Below are positions 1 through 5,589 of a stretch of DNA of 5,589 nucleotides, piece after piece. Source of the DNA: Anaerolineaceae bacterium UBA5224 (GTDB lineage: Bacteria > Chloroflexota > Anaerolineae > Anaerolineales > Anaerolineaceae). The first letter of the stretch is position 1, and the number at the start of each line of letters is the position of its first letter. A program made the translations under genes and the position numbers. The notes beneath the pieces are model-generated. The model searched no databases and was not told the DNA's origin. It saw only the letters and a list, made by a program, of their open reading frames with translations. The stretch covers positions 1 through 5,589 of the forward strand of contig DHUW01000084.1 of NCBI GenBank assembly GCA_002409365.1, written 5' to 3'.

Positions 1-31
1 GATGAAACTTTATCCGAAAATCGACGTTTAA

Positions 32-42
32 TACAATGGTGA
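32..42 (+). promoter_or_regulatory. Possible -10 box and ribosome binding site before the plus-strand gene
   Basis: TACAAT at 32-37 matches the sigma-70 -10 consensus at five of six positions. It is followed directly by GGTGA at 38-42, which can pair with the 3' end of 16S rRNA and sits 4 nt before the ATG at 47. The best -35 candidate at 16-17 bp spacing (around 9-15) is poor. If TACAAT were the real -10, transcription would start around 44 and the GGTGA would not be in the mRNA, so the two readings largely exclude each other. The ribosome binding site is the likelier one. Confidence 0.3.
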
Positions 43-46
43 AACG

Positions 47-1087
47 ATGCATTCTCAACTGACCTTTTTCTGCGAACTGGATGGACCCCATCTCAAAAAA
101 TTATTCGAGAGCCGTTTCGTCTATGATGATCTGAAGACCTTGGGCGCATCCATCTCCCTGGGTATCCTGGATTTTTCAAAAGAACGGGTCGAAATTGTTC
201 GTCGATTTAACCAATTTGGCATTCCAGTTACTGCCTGGCTGCTACTTCCGAAAGAAGATGGCTATTGGTTCAACCTGGAGAATCACGCCCGGGCGCTTCA
301 GCGCTACGCCGATTTCAAAGCGTGGACCGACACGAACAAACTGGAGTGGAGCGCAATTGGCTTGGATATCGAACCTGATTTCAACCAGATGACTGATGCC
401 TACTTCATGCGACCTCGCGTGCTTAAAAAGGTTTTGAAGCGCTATATCTCCAAAGCAGTACTCAAACAAGCCAGCCTGGCATATCGCAAACTGGCGGTTA
501 CTATAAAAGACGATGGATATTTCTTAGAAACTTACCACTTCCCTTTGATCGTTGACGAACGCAAAGCTCGCTCTACAGTCGCCCAGAGGATCGGCGGATT
601 GGTGGATGTTCCAGCAGACCGTGAAGTGTTGATGCTTTATTCGAGCATGTTCCAACCGATCGGCAACCGTCTATTGTGGACTTATGCCGAAGATGCACAG
701 GCCATTGGGGTCGGCAGCACCGGAGGGGGAGTTGTGATGCAAGGCGCAAAAGTGCAACCCCCGTTAAATTGGGAGGAATTCTGCACCGATCTGCGTTTAG
801 CCTGGCAGACGGGGAAACCGGTTTACGTTTTCAGCCTGGAAGGCTGTGTGGAACAAAATTTTCTACCCCGACTGGTGACTTTCGACCCATCTGGTGAGGT
901 TGAACACCCAAAAACCGCCCTTGTCACAGGTGCCCGCATAGGACTTAGTGGTGTTTTGTGGCTGCTTGAGAGTCCTTTTGTCCTGTTGGCAGGTTTAGTT
1001 GGAGTGATCAGTGCGATAGTGGCAATTCAGTCTGGAAAGAAGCGCCGAAAAACAGTTATTCCGAACCAGCGAAAAAGGCTTCAGTAA
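47..1087 (+). CDS. Unidentified alpha/beta (TIM-barrel-like) protein with C-terminal hydrophobic anchor and basic tail
   Basis: I do not recognise this 346-residue protein. Residues 1-285 alternate short hydrophobic strands with amphipathic helices: strand-like stretches lie near 34-41, 59-67, 102-109, 149-153, 193-199, 218-223 and 258-264. Several end in acidic or aromatic residues, as at the C-terminal mouth of a TIM barrel, notably LDIEPD (106-111), GYW (72-74) and SLEG (263-266). A glycoside-hydrolase-like or sugar-binding barrel is therefore possible, with D107 and E109 as candidate active-site acids; this is inference. Residues about 298-327 are strongly hydrophobic and are followed by a Lys/Arg-rich tail. 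No N-terminal signal peptide is visible. The ATG at 47 is chosen because an in-frame TAA lies at 29-31 and GGTGA (38-42) is suitably spaced. The gene converges on rsmA and overlaps its end by 32 bp. That it is a real gene is fairly sure; its function is unknown. Confidence 0.8.
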   Translation: MHSQLTFFCELDGPHLKKLFESRFVYDDLKTLGASISLGILDFSKERVEIVRRFNQFGIPVTAWLLLPKEDGYWFNLENHARALQRYADFKAWTDTNKLEWSAIGLDIEPDFNQMTDAYFMRPRVLKKVLKRYISKAVLKQASLAYRKLAVTIKDDGYFLETYHFPLIVDERKARSTVAQRIGGLVDVPADREVLMLYSSMFQPIGNRLLWTYAEDAQAIGVGSTGGGVVMQGAKVQPPLNWEEFCTDLRLAWQTGKPVYVFSLEGCVEQNFLPRLVTFDPSGEVEHPKTALVTGARIGLSGVLWLLESPFVLLAGLVGVISAIVAIQSGKKRRKTVIPNQRKRLQ

Positions 1088-1895
1088 GCTTTTTCCATTC
1101 CAAGATCGTCAGTGTTTCAGCACGGCGTTGAGGGTCAATGCCGTTTTCTGATAATAACTTTTCAACTTGTAAACTTGGCAGAGTCAAACCTGTTGAAAGT
1201 GAATTTCGCAAGGTTTTTCGCTTTTGTCCGAACCCGGCGTGAGCTAATTTGAAAAAAGCCACCTGCTGCTCCAACAGGACCAGCGGTTCAGGGTAGAGGT
1301 CAATTCTTAATACAGCCGAATCCACATCAGGTGCCGGCAGAAAACTTCCGGCTGGAATAACGCCCGCCAATGAAACCTGCCCGAAAATCTGCACAGAAAG
1401 CGATAGCAGACTCATTTTGCCATCGCGGGCAAGCACGCGTTCAGCAACTTCTTTTTGCACTGTCAGAACAACCCGTTTCGGTTTGCTATGGGCGTTCATC
1501 AAATGGCGGATAATGGCCGATGAAATGTAATAGGGGATATTGGCGACGACCACATAATTCTGCTGCTGCATCAGATCGTCGGGGTGGAGTGCAAGGATGT
1601 CGCCCTCGACAATTCGGACGTTATCGAATTCTGCCAGGGCTTCCCGTAAAGGTGGCAGCATTGCGCGGTCAATTTCGACCGCTACCACCTGTCTTACACT
1701 TTGAGCTAACAGGTAGGTTAAACTGCCCAGACCGGCACCAATTTCGAGCACCTCATCCTCAACTGTCAGTTCAGCGGCTTCGATCACCTTGATGAGTCCG
1801 GCTGGTTCTATCAGAAAATTTTGACCCAAAGATTTTTTAGGTTTGATACCGTACTTCTTGAGCAAAGGATAAATATTGAGTTGTTTCAAGATCAT
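1056..1895 (-). CDS. rsmA: 16S rRNA (adenine(1518)-N6/adenine(1519)-N6)-dimethyltransferase RsmA (KsgA)
   Basis: RsmA uses S-adenosylmethionine to dimethylate two adjacent adenines in the helix 45 loop of 16S rRNA, a late step of cytoplasmic 30S maturation; its loss gives kasugamycin resistance. All family hallmarks are present in the 279 residues: KSLGQNFL (21-28), the SAM-binding motif EIGAGLGSLT (51-60), VEID ending the second strand (73-76), the acidic GD pair (98-99), catalytic motif NIPYYISS (119-126), the helix LTVQKEVAERV (144-154), FLPAPDVDSAVLRI (185-198) and the C-terminal GFGQKRKTLRNSL and GIDPQRRAETLT segments. Length matches the family (about 270-295). The ATG at 1895 is chosen over an in-frame start at 1961 because it gives the normal family N-terminus and forms an ATGA overlap with the upstream gene's stop; GGTG lies 5 nt before it. 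The identity is secure. Confidence 0.97.
   Translation of the reverse strand: MILKQLNIYPLLKKYGIKPKKSLGQNFLIEPAGLIKVIEAAELTVEDEVLEIGAGLGSLTYLLAQSVRQVVAVEIDRAMLPPLREALAEFDNVRIVEGDILALHPDDLMQQQNYVVVANIPYYISSAIIRHLMNAHSKPKRVVLTVQKEVAERVLARDGKMSLLSLSVQIFGQVSLAGVIPAGSFLPAPDVDSAVLRIDLYPEPLVLLEQQVAFFKLAHAGFGQKRKTLRNSLSTGLTLPSLQVEKLLSENGIDPQRRAETLTILEWKKLTEAFFAGSE
1071..1095 (+). terminator. Hairpin with A-tract/T-tract arms at the convergent gene ends
   Basis: GAAAAAGGCTT (1071-1081) pairs with AAGCTTTTTC (1086-1095) across a CAGT loop, with one bulged G. The 3' arm carries a run of five T, so it resembles a weak intrinsic terminator for the plus-strand gene, whose stop codon (1085-1087) lies at the loop/3'-arm junction. 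On the minus strand the same hairpin falls inside rsmA, 13 nt before its stop codon, so efficient termination there would remove the stop. It can therefore serve the plus strand but should be weak or unused for rsmA. Confidence 0.4.
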
Positions 1896-1904
1896 GGCAG
1901 CACC
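1892..1904 (-). promoter_or_regulatory. ATGA stop/start overlap with GGTG ribosome binding site, deciding the rsmA start
   Basis: On the minus strand the TGA of the YabE-like gene (1894-1892) overlaps the ATG of rsmA (1895-1893) as ATGA. GGTG (1904-1901) stands 5 nt upstream of the ATG, the same spacing as GGTG before the plus-strand gene. This arrangement is typical of translational coupling, with ribosomes terminating and restarting at the same place. It supports the 279-residue form of RsmA. Confidence 0.75.
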
Positions 1905-3289
1905 GTTGGATACCAGGCAGGAATAGGAGCAAGGAAATAGAGTGTAGTCCAGCTGTGCCAACCGACATAATCAGCATCGCTGTAACCCAGATCAATCCAG
2001 TAAGTACCTGGGATACCGCCACCTGAGTCGCCAATTGTGGCATGGCCGTAGCCCTGCACGTAAACAGGCTGCAGCGCCATGCTGGGGTACCAGGCAGCTG
2101 AGACAGCGATCGTGCCTTTAGCCAGGGGTAAGCCGGAACGAGTACGAGCGTTATCGCCGAAGGTGGAGGGATGGTAGGAGGTGGCATAAACGTTGACCTT
2201 GCGCCAGAATTCAATCGTTTCACCATCCACGGTTTCGGTTTGCATAACAGCACGTGTGCCCATGCCCATCACACCATCGCGGGAGTCGCTGGCTTTCCAG
2301 GGATCTTCGGAAGTGCTGGTAAGTAAAGTACCATCTTCGAACCGTTCATAGGTGCGCCAAACTTCGATACCTGGCTGCCCGGGCACGAGCACAGAAGTGG
2401 TGTCCAGCTGGGTGTTCGGGTCTTCTTTGTAGGAATAAGCGAAGGCTGTTTCATCGGTTTGCAGGACCAGGCGTTCTTCCACCTGGTGAAAGGTAACTTT
2501 TCGGCTTGTTGGGAGTGGATCGTTTTCGGTTGGTTGCGCGTAGTCAAGGTGTTGAGGGGTGATATGGAGATCTGCCAGTACTTCAGCAACAGTCTCACCT
2601 GCGCTGAGACCACAGATCTCATTTTGAGAGGCAGTAACACAGACTTCTTCGGCCAGGGTAACGATAAGCTTGTTGCTTTGTTGGAGCGTCTCTCCCAGGC
2701 TGGGAGAAAAGCGGTCGTTCTCGTTGAAATCCAAACCGGCTTCCTCCAGGGCTTCCTGGAAGGTTTCTTTTTGGGTGAACAGGGTGGTCTGATATTGATC
2801 CCCAATATAAATATCCACCTGTTTCGCCGGGATGAGCTCCAGGCGGACAGGTTCTGCAGGCGATAATATTCGATCAAGCTGGGCGACCTCATCATTGACA
2901 AGGACGATGTCCTTAGGGAACAGCCGGATGCCAGCTTCCTGAAAAATGTTGGCAGGAATCAGCTCTGCGGTCAGAATTTCTTCTTTTCCGTTGGGGGTCG
3001 TGAGTGTAATCGGGCGAGCGGACGTGAGGCGGATCTGTTGGGGGATCGCCAGGTCGAAGCGGTTTGAGTCCACTGAAAGTCGGTCTTGCGGTCGCAGGGG
3101 AATGCCAGCCTGGCCGAAGAGATCTCGTGGGTGGAAGGCGATGGTGCGCATCCGAATCGTTTCGCCGTTGACATTCAACTGATAAGGCTTGATCTGCGAC
3201 CAGACCAGTAGCAAAAACCCTAGCAGGATCAGCAGTGTGACCAGCCCGAATTGGAGTATTTTCGGCAATTTCTTGAGTGCAGATTGCAT
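1892..3289 (-). CDS. YabE-type cell-wall protein: membrane anchor, four DUF348-like repeats, G5 domain, 3D-type double-psi barrel
   Basis: The 465-residue product is a predicted envelope protein. Lys residues at 6, 7 and 10 precede one hydrophobic helix (about 11-30) with no obvious cleavage site, so it is probably a signal anchor with the rest outside. Four YabE-type (DUF348) repeats follow at about 35-75, 93-133, 157-197 and 214-255, each with the pattern of two strands then a helix ending in AGI/AGL or similar. A G5 domain spans about 265-347 (PGQPGIEVWRTYERFEDG). The end (about 363-455) matches 3D domains of YabE, YocH and Sps proteins, which are related to MltA lytic transglycosylases: GTIAVS, GYGHATIGDSGGGIPG, WIDLG. 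Asp 421 and Asp 433 are present, but the usual first Asp (AVD) is Ser 397. A role in peptidoglycan binding or cleavage is likely; activity is uncertain. It lies upstream of rsmA, as yabE lies upstream of ksgA in Bacillus. The ATG at 3289 is the first before the anchor. Confidence 0.88.
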   Translation of the reverse strand: MQSALKKLPKILQFGLVTLLILLGFLLLVWSQIKPYQLNVNGETIRMRTIAFHPRDLFGQAGIPLRPQDRLSVDSNRFDLAIPQQIRLTSARPITLTTPNGKEEILTAELIPANIFQEAGIRLFPKDIVLVNDEVAQLDRILSPAEPVRLELIPAKQVDIYIGDQYQTTLFTQKETFQEALEEAGLDFNENDRFSPSLGETLQQSNKLIVTLAEEVCVTASQNEICGLSAGETVAEVLADLHITPQHLDYAQPTENDPLPTSRKVTFHQVEERLVLQTDETAFAYSYKEDPNTQLDTTSVLVPGQPGIEVWRTYERFEDGTLLTSTSEDPWKASDSRDGVMGMGTRAVMQTETVDGETIEFWRKVNVYATSYHPSTFGDNARTRSGLPLAKGTIAVSAAWYPSMALQPVYVQGYGHATIGDSGGGIPGTYWIDLGYSDADYVGWHSWTTLYFLAPIPAWYPTVLP

Positions 3290-3295
3290 TTTTGC

Positions 3296-3304
3296 AGTAT
3301 ATCA
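3296..3304 (-). promoter_or_regulatory. Extended -10 promoter for the YabE-like/rsmA pair, probably giving a leaderless mRNA
   Basis: The minus strand reads TGATATACT, an extended -10 (TGn followed by TATACT, five of six to TATAAT). Six bases, GCAAAA, separate it from the ATG at 3289, so the predicted start of transcription is at or next to the A of the start codon. No Shine-Dalgarno sequence is visible before this ATG, which agrees with a leaderless transcript. No good -35 lies 16-18 bp upstream, as is common with extended -10 promoters. Read-through from mfd remains possible because no strong terminator separates the genes. Confidence 0.5.
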
Positions 3305-3338
3305 CAACAGAGAAATGTGATTCTTACACCGTTGTGAT
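3301..3338. repeat. Cluster of ATCACAAC-type half sites, candidate operator
   Basis: On the plus strand ATCACAAC (3301-3308) and GTTGTGAT (3331-3338) form a perfect 8-bp inverted repeat separated by 22 bp. A third partial copy, TGTGAT (3316-3321), lies between them in the same orientation as the right-hand copy and 17 bp from it. The left half overlaps the extended -10. The spacing suggests repressor or activator half sites, but no regulator is encoded in the window. The inverted repeat could also pair in RNA read through from mfd. Confidence 0.4.
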
Positions 3339-3343
3339 GGTTA

Positions 3344-3384
3344 GTCATTCTGAGCGAGGCGCACAACTTCGGGATGTCTTAAGA
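3344..3384. repeat. Possible remnant of a dispersed TCATTCTGAGCG-type intergenic repeat
   Basis: The plus strand begins GTCATTCTGAGCGAGGC (3344-3360) and runs on to TTCGGGATGTCTTAAGA (3368-3384). From memory this resembles a short repeat, with core TCATTCTGAGCG and a tail near AAGAATCT, found between genes in many Chloroflexota and other bacteria. It fills the space between the mfd stop and the promoter region. Only one copy is in the window, so its repeat nature cannot be shown here. Confidence 0.35.
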
Positions 3385-5589
3385 TCATCGTCTTAAATTC
3401 TTCAGTTTATGCAAAATGCGGATCAAGGCATCTCGCCAGGTTTCTCCCTTGAGATCTTTGAGGTTCAGCCAATAGGCATTCTTACCAACCCGAGCGAGTG
3501 GGTCGACATCGGGCAGACCACGCTCTTTGATTCCCTGCGGGAGCGGTGGGAAGGTAAGCAAGATTTGCTGACCGACCATGGTCACCGACTCAAGCCCGAC
3601 CTCTTCTGCACCAAGTTTCACCTGCATCTGGAAGAACAAATCCCGTAAGCCCTCCGGTAATTCACCGAAACGGTCATGGAATTCGATTTCAGTTTGAGCA
3701 ATTTCTTCATCTGTTCGTAAGTTGGAAATGCGCCGGTAGAGCTTCAGACGCAAATCTTCATCGGGGATGTAAGCTGATGGAATTTCACTGTTGAGCGGCA
3801 GGTCAACGTTTACGTCCAAACTTGGGCCTTGGATCCAGCGCTGACCTCCCAGATCCAGATCTGCCAATCCAGACTCACTGCGAAGGCTCTGCACTGCCTG
3901 ACTGAGCAGCTTGGTATACATCTGGAAGCCAACTGCGGCGATATAGCCCGATTGACGTGTGCCGAGCAGATCGCCAGCGCCGCGCATTTCCAGGTCGCGC
4001 ATGGCGATCGAATAACCCGCACCCAGCGAAGTGTTATCCGCCAAGACTTCAAGGCGCTCTTCACCTTCCGGGGTTGGGGCACGGCGTTTATCCTGGAAGA
4101 GGTAGGCATAAGCGCGCTGGGCACCCCGCCCCACGCGTCCGCGCAGCTGATAAAGTTGTGACAACCCGAATGTATCCGCCCTATCAACGATCAGGGTGTT
4201 CGCATTGGGGATATCCAGCCCAGACTCGATGATTGAGGTTGAAAGAAGCACATCGATCTGACCCGACGAGAACTGGTGCATTACGTCTGCCAGTTCATTC
4301 TCCGGCAGCTGTCCATGCCCAATCCCGATACGTGCTTCAGGAACCAGGTTTTGGAGGTGATTGTAAACTGCCGAAATCGACTGGACGCGGTTATGAACGA
4401 AGAAGACCTGACCCCCCCGATCCAGCTCGCGGACGATGGCTTCTCTGACCAGCTTGGGTGAGTAAGGTCCGATGTGAGTAACCACTGGGAGACGCTCTTC
4501 AGGCGGGCTGTTGATAGTGGAGATATCGCGCACTCCGCTGAGGGCCATGTAGAGCGTGCGCGGAATGGGCGTGGCGGTCATGGTGAGTACATCCACCTCT
4601 TCACGAAGTTTTTTGAGATGCTCTTTGTGGGTCACTCCAAAACGCTGCTCTTCGTCGATGATCACCAGACCAAGGTCCTTGAAAACCACGTCACCCGAAA
4701 CCAGACGGTGGGTTCCGATCACGATGTCAACTTTTTTAGCTATCAGGTCCTTGATGATCTGGTCTTGTTCTTTGGGGGTACGAAAGCGTGATAGCATTTC
4801 GACGCGAACCGGAAAGACCGAAAGACGTTGGCGAAAGGTGTCGTAATGCTGTTGGGCAAGGACCGTCGTGGGCACCAGGACAGCAACTTGTTTGCCATCG
4901 GCAACTGCCTTGAAGGCAGCCCTCAGGGCAACTTCAGTCTTGCCATAGCCTACATCACCGCAGAGCAAGCGGTCCATCGGTCGGTCAGATTCCATATCGG
5001 CTTTGACCTGTTCGATCGCCAAGAGTTGATCAGGTGTTTCCATGTACGGGAAGGAAGCTTCCAGTTCGCGCTGCCAATCCGTATCCGGGTTGAAAGCATA
5101 CCCGCTTGCCATTTGGCGCTTTGCATAGAGTTCCAGCAAGTCAGTGGCAACTTCGACCACGGCATGGCGGACTTTGGTTTTGGTTTGGGTCCAGTCGGTG
5201 CCACCCAGGCTGTTGATATGGGGAGCGGAGCTGTCCGGTCCGATGTAGCGGGTGATACGATCTGCCTGGTGAATGGGGACGTAGAGCACATCGTTGTCTT
5301 TATACTGGATGGTAAGGTACTCGCGCTGATTGCCGTCGATATTCGGTTTGTGTAAGCCAATGAACCGGCCGATACCATGGTCAACATGGACGACATAGTC
5401 GCCTGGTTTGAGGTCGGCATAGACAGCTTCCGGAGCTTCACTGCTCAGGGGCGGTCGGCGGCGGGGTTGAGGACGGCTCCAACCAAATATTTCACTATCG
5501 GTCAGCAGGTGGTGGCTTGTGTCCTTATCCAGGTGCAAAACCCAACCGCCAGAAAGCGAACCCTCCTGGAAAGCATCGGACTGAGAGGC
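3385..5589 (-). CDS. mfd: Transcription-repair coupling factor Mfd, C-terminal 734 residues (N-terminus beyond the window edge)
   Basis: Mfd is the ATP-driven DNA translocase that pushes stalled RNA polymerase off lesions and recruits UvrA/UvrB. The frame stays open to the window edge; a TTG at 5538 is an internal codon, since the residues before it (GSLSGGW and on) continue the family sequence. Seen in order are the CarD-like RNA-polymerase-interaction domain (about 5412-5239, KPGDYVVHVDHGIGRF), Walker A GDVGYGKT (4959-4936), PTTVLAQQ (4872-4849), GTHRL (4716-4702), DEEQ box (4656-4645), TATPIPRT (4578-4555), STSIIESGLDIPNANT (4242-4195), QLYQLRGRVGRG (4158-4123), the TRG translocation motif RDLEMRGAGDLLGTRQSG (3999-3946) and the C-terminal TRCF domain (about 3786-3484). 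About 400 residues (UvrB-like and UvrA-binding parts) are expected beyond the edge. All translocase motifs are intact, so the visible part looks functional. Confidence 0.98.
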   Translation of the reverse strand, partial: ASQSDAFQEGSLSGGWVLHLDKDTSHHLLTDSEIFGWSRPQPRRRPPLSSEAPEAVYADLKPGDYVVHVDHGIGRFIGLHKPNIDGNQREYLTIQYKDNDVLYVPIHQADRITRYIGPDSSAPHINSLGGTDWTQTKTKVRHAVVEVATDLLELYAKRQMASGYAFNPDTDWQRELEASFPYMETPDQLLAIEQVKADMESDRPMDRLLCGDVGYGKTEVALRAAFKAVADGKQVAVLVPTTVLAQQHYDTFRQRLSVFPVRVEMLSRFRTPKEQDQIIKDLIAKKVDIVIGTHRLVSGDVVFKDLGLVIIDEEQRFGVTHKEHLKKLREEVDVLTMTATPIPRTLYMALSGVRDISTINSPPEERLPVVTHIGPYSPKLVREAIVRELDRGGQVFFVHNRVQSISAVYNHLQNLVPEARIGIGHGQLPENELADVMHQFSSGQIDVLLSTSIIESGLDIPNANTLIVDRADTFGLSQLYQLRGRVGRGAQRAYAYLFQDKRRAPTPEGEERLEVLADNTSLGAGYSIAMRDLEMRGAGDLLGTRQSGYIAAVGFQMYTKLLSQAVQSLRSESGLADLDLGGQRWIQGPSLDVNVDLPLNSEIPSAYIPDEDLRLKLYRRISNLRTDEEIAQTEIEFHDRFGELPEGLRDLFFQMQVKLGAEEVGLESVTMVGQQILLTFPPLPQGIKERGLPDVDPLARVGKNAYWLNLKDLKGETWRDALIRILHKLKNLRR

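Noticed and set aside
2..31. Nine-codon open frame ending just before the plus-strand gene, possible leader peptide
   Set aside because: The window begins here, so it may be the tail of an upstream frame; there is no room to see a ribosome binding site or attenuator.
1896..1961. Upstream in-frame ATG at 1961 giving a 301-residue RsmA
   Set aside because: The extra 22 residues do not resemble the family and overlap the coding end of the YabE-like gene; the ATG at 1895 gives the normal N-terminus and an ATGA coupling.
1837..2253. Open frame of 138 codons on the minus strand across the YabE-like/rsmA junction
   Set aside because: It is a shifted frame inside two well-supported genes and has no recognisable domain.
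2459..2866. Open frame of 135 codons on the plus strand
   Set aside because: It is antisense to the repeat and G5 region of the YabE-like gene, with no family likeness and no ribosome binding site that I could see.
2269..2901. Open frame of 210 codons on the minus strand
   Set aside because: It is a shifted frame inside the YabE-like gene with Ser/Pro/Lys-rich, low-complexity translation and no domain.
3301..3321. CRP-like site from ATCACA and TGTGAT
   Set aside because: The half sites are in the opposite orientation and spacing from the CRP consensus TGTGA-N6-TCACA, so no CRP/FNR-family regulator is claimed.
4828..5355. Open frame of 175 codons on the plus strand
   Set aside because: It lies wholly antisense to conserved mfd motifs and its translation resembles no protein; it is a by-product of mfd codon use.
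5536..5538. TTG as the start of the right-hand minus-strand gene
   Set aside because: The frame is open for 17 more codons to the window edge and those residues fit Mfd, so the gene is simply cut by the window.

Overview
The window reads as an ordinary chromosomal segment of a bacterium, most likely a member of the Chloroflexota (class Anaerolineae). That placement is an inference from moderate base composition and from protein flavour: the RsmA, Mfd and YabE/G5/3D sequences look Firmicute/Chloroflexota-like. It has not been tested by a search. No RNA gene, mobile element or CRISPR array is visible.

Layout. On the plus strand, 47-1087 encodes a 346-residue protein I cannot name; it looks like an alpha/beta (TIM-barrel-like) domain with a hydrophobic C-terminal segment and a basic tail. 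Everything else lies on the minus strand, read from right to left. First comes the C-terminal two thirds of the transcription-repair coupling factor Mfd (3385-5589, its N-terminus beyond the right edge). A 95-bp gap follows. Then comes a membrane-anchored YabE-type cell-wall protein (1892-3289: four DUF348-like repeats, a G5 domain and a 3D-type double-psi barrel), and then the 16S rRNA dimethyladenosine transferase rsmA (1056-1895). The last two share an ATGA stop/start overlap and are probably translated together. rsmA and the plus-strand gene converge and overlap by 32 bp.

How the genes fit together. The order YabE-like protein then rsmA/ksgA recalls the Bacillus yabE-rnmV-ksgA cluster, with rnmV absent here. 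The 95-bp gap between mfd and the YabE-like gene holds the most regulatory structure in the window: an extended -10 placed so that the YabE-like/rsmA transcript could be leaderless, a cluster of ATCACAAC-type half sites overlapping that promoter, and a remnant resembling a dispersed TCATTCTGAGCG-type intergenic repeat. I found no convincing new multi-gene system. The best leads are the unidentified plus-strand protein, the altered 3D domain and this compact intergenic region.
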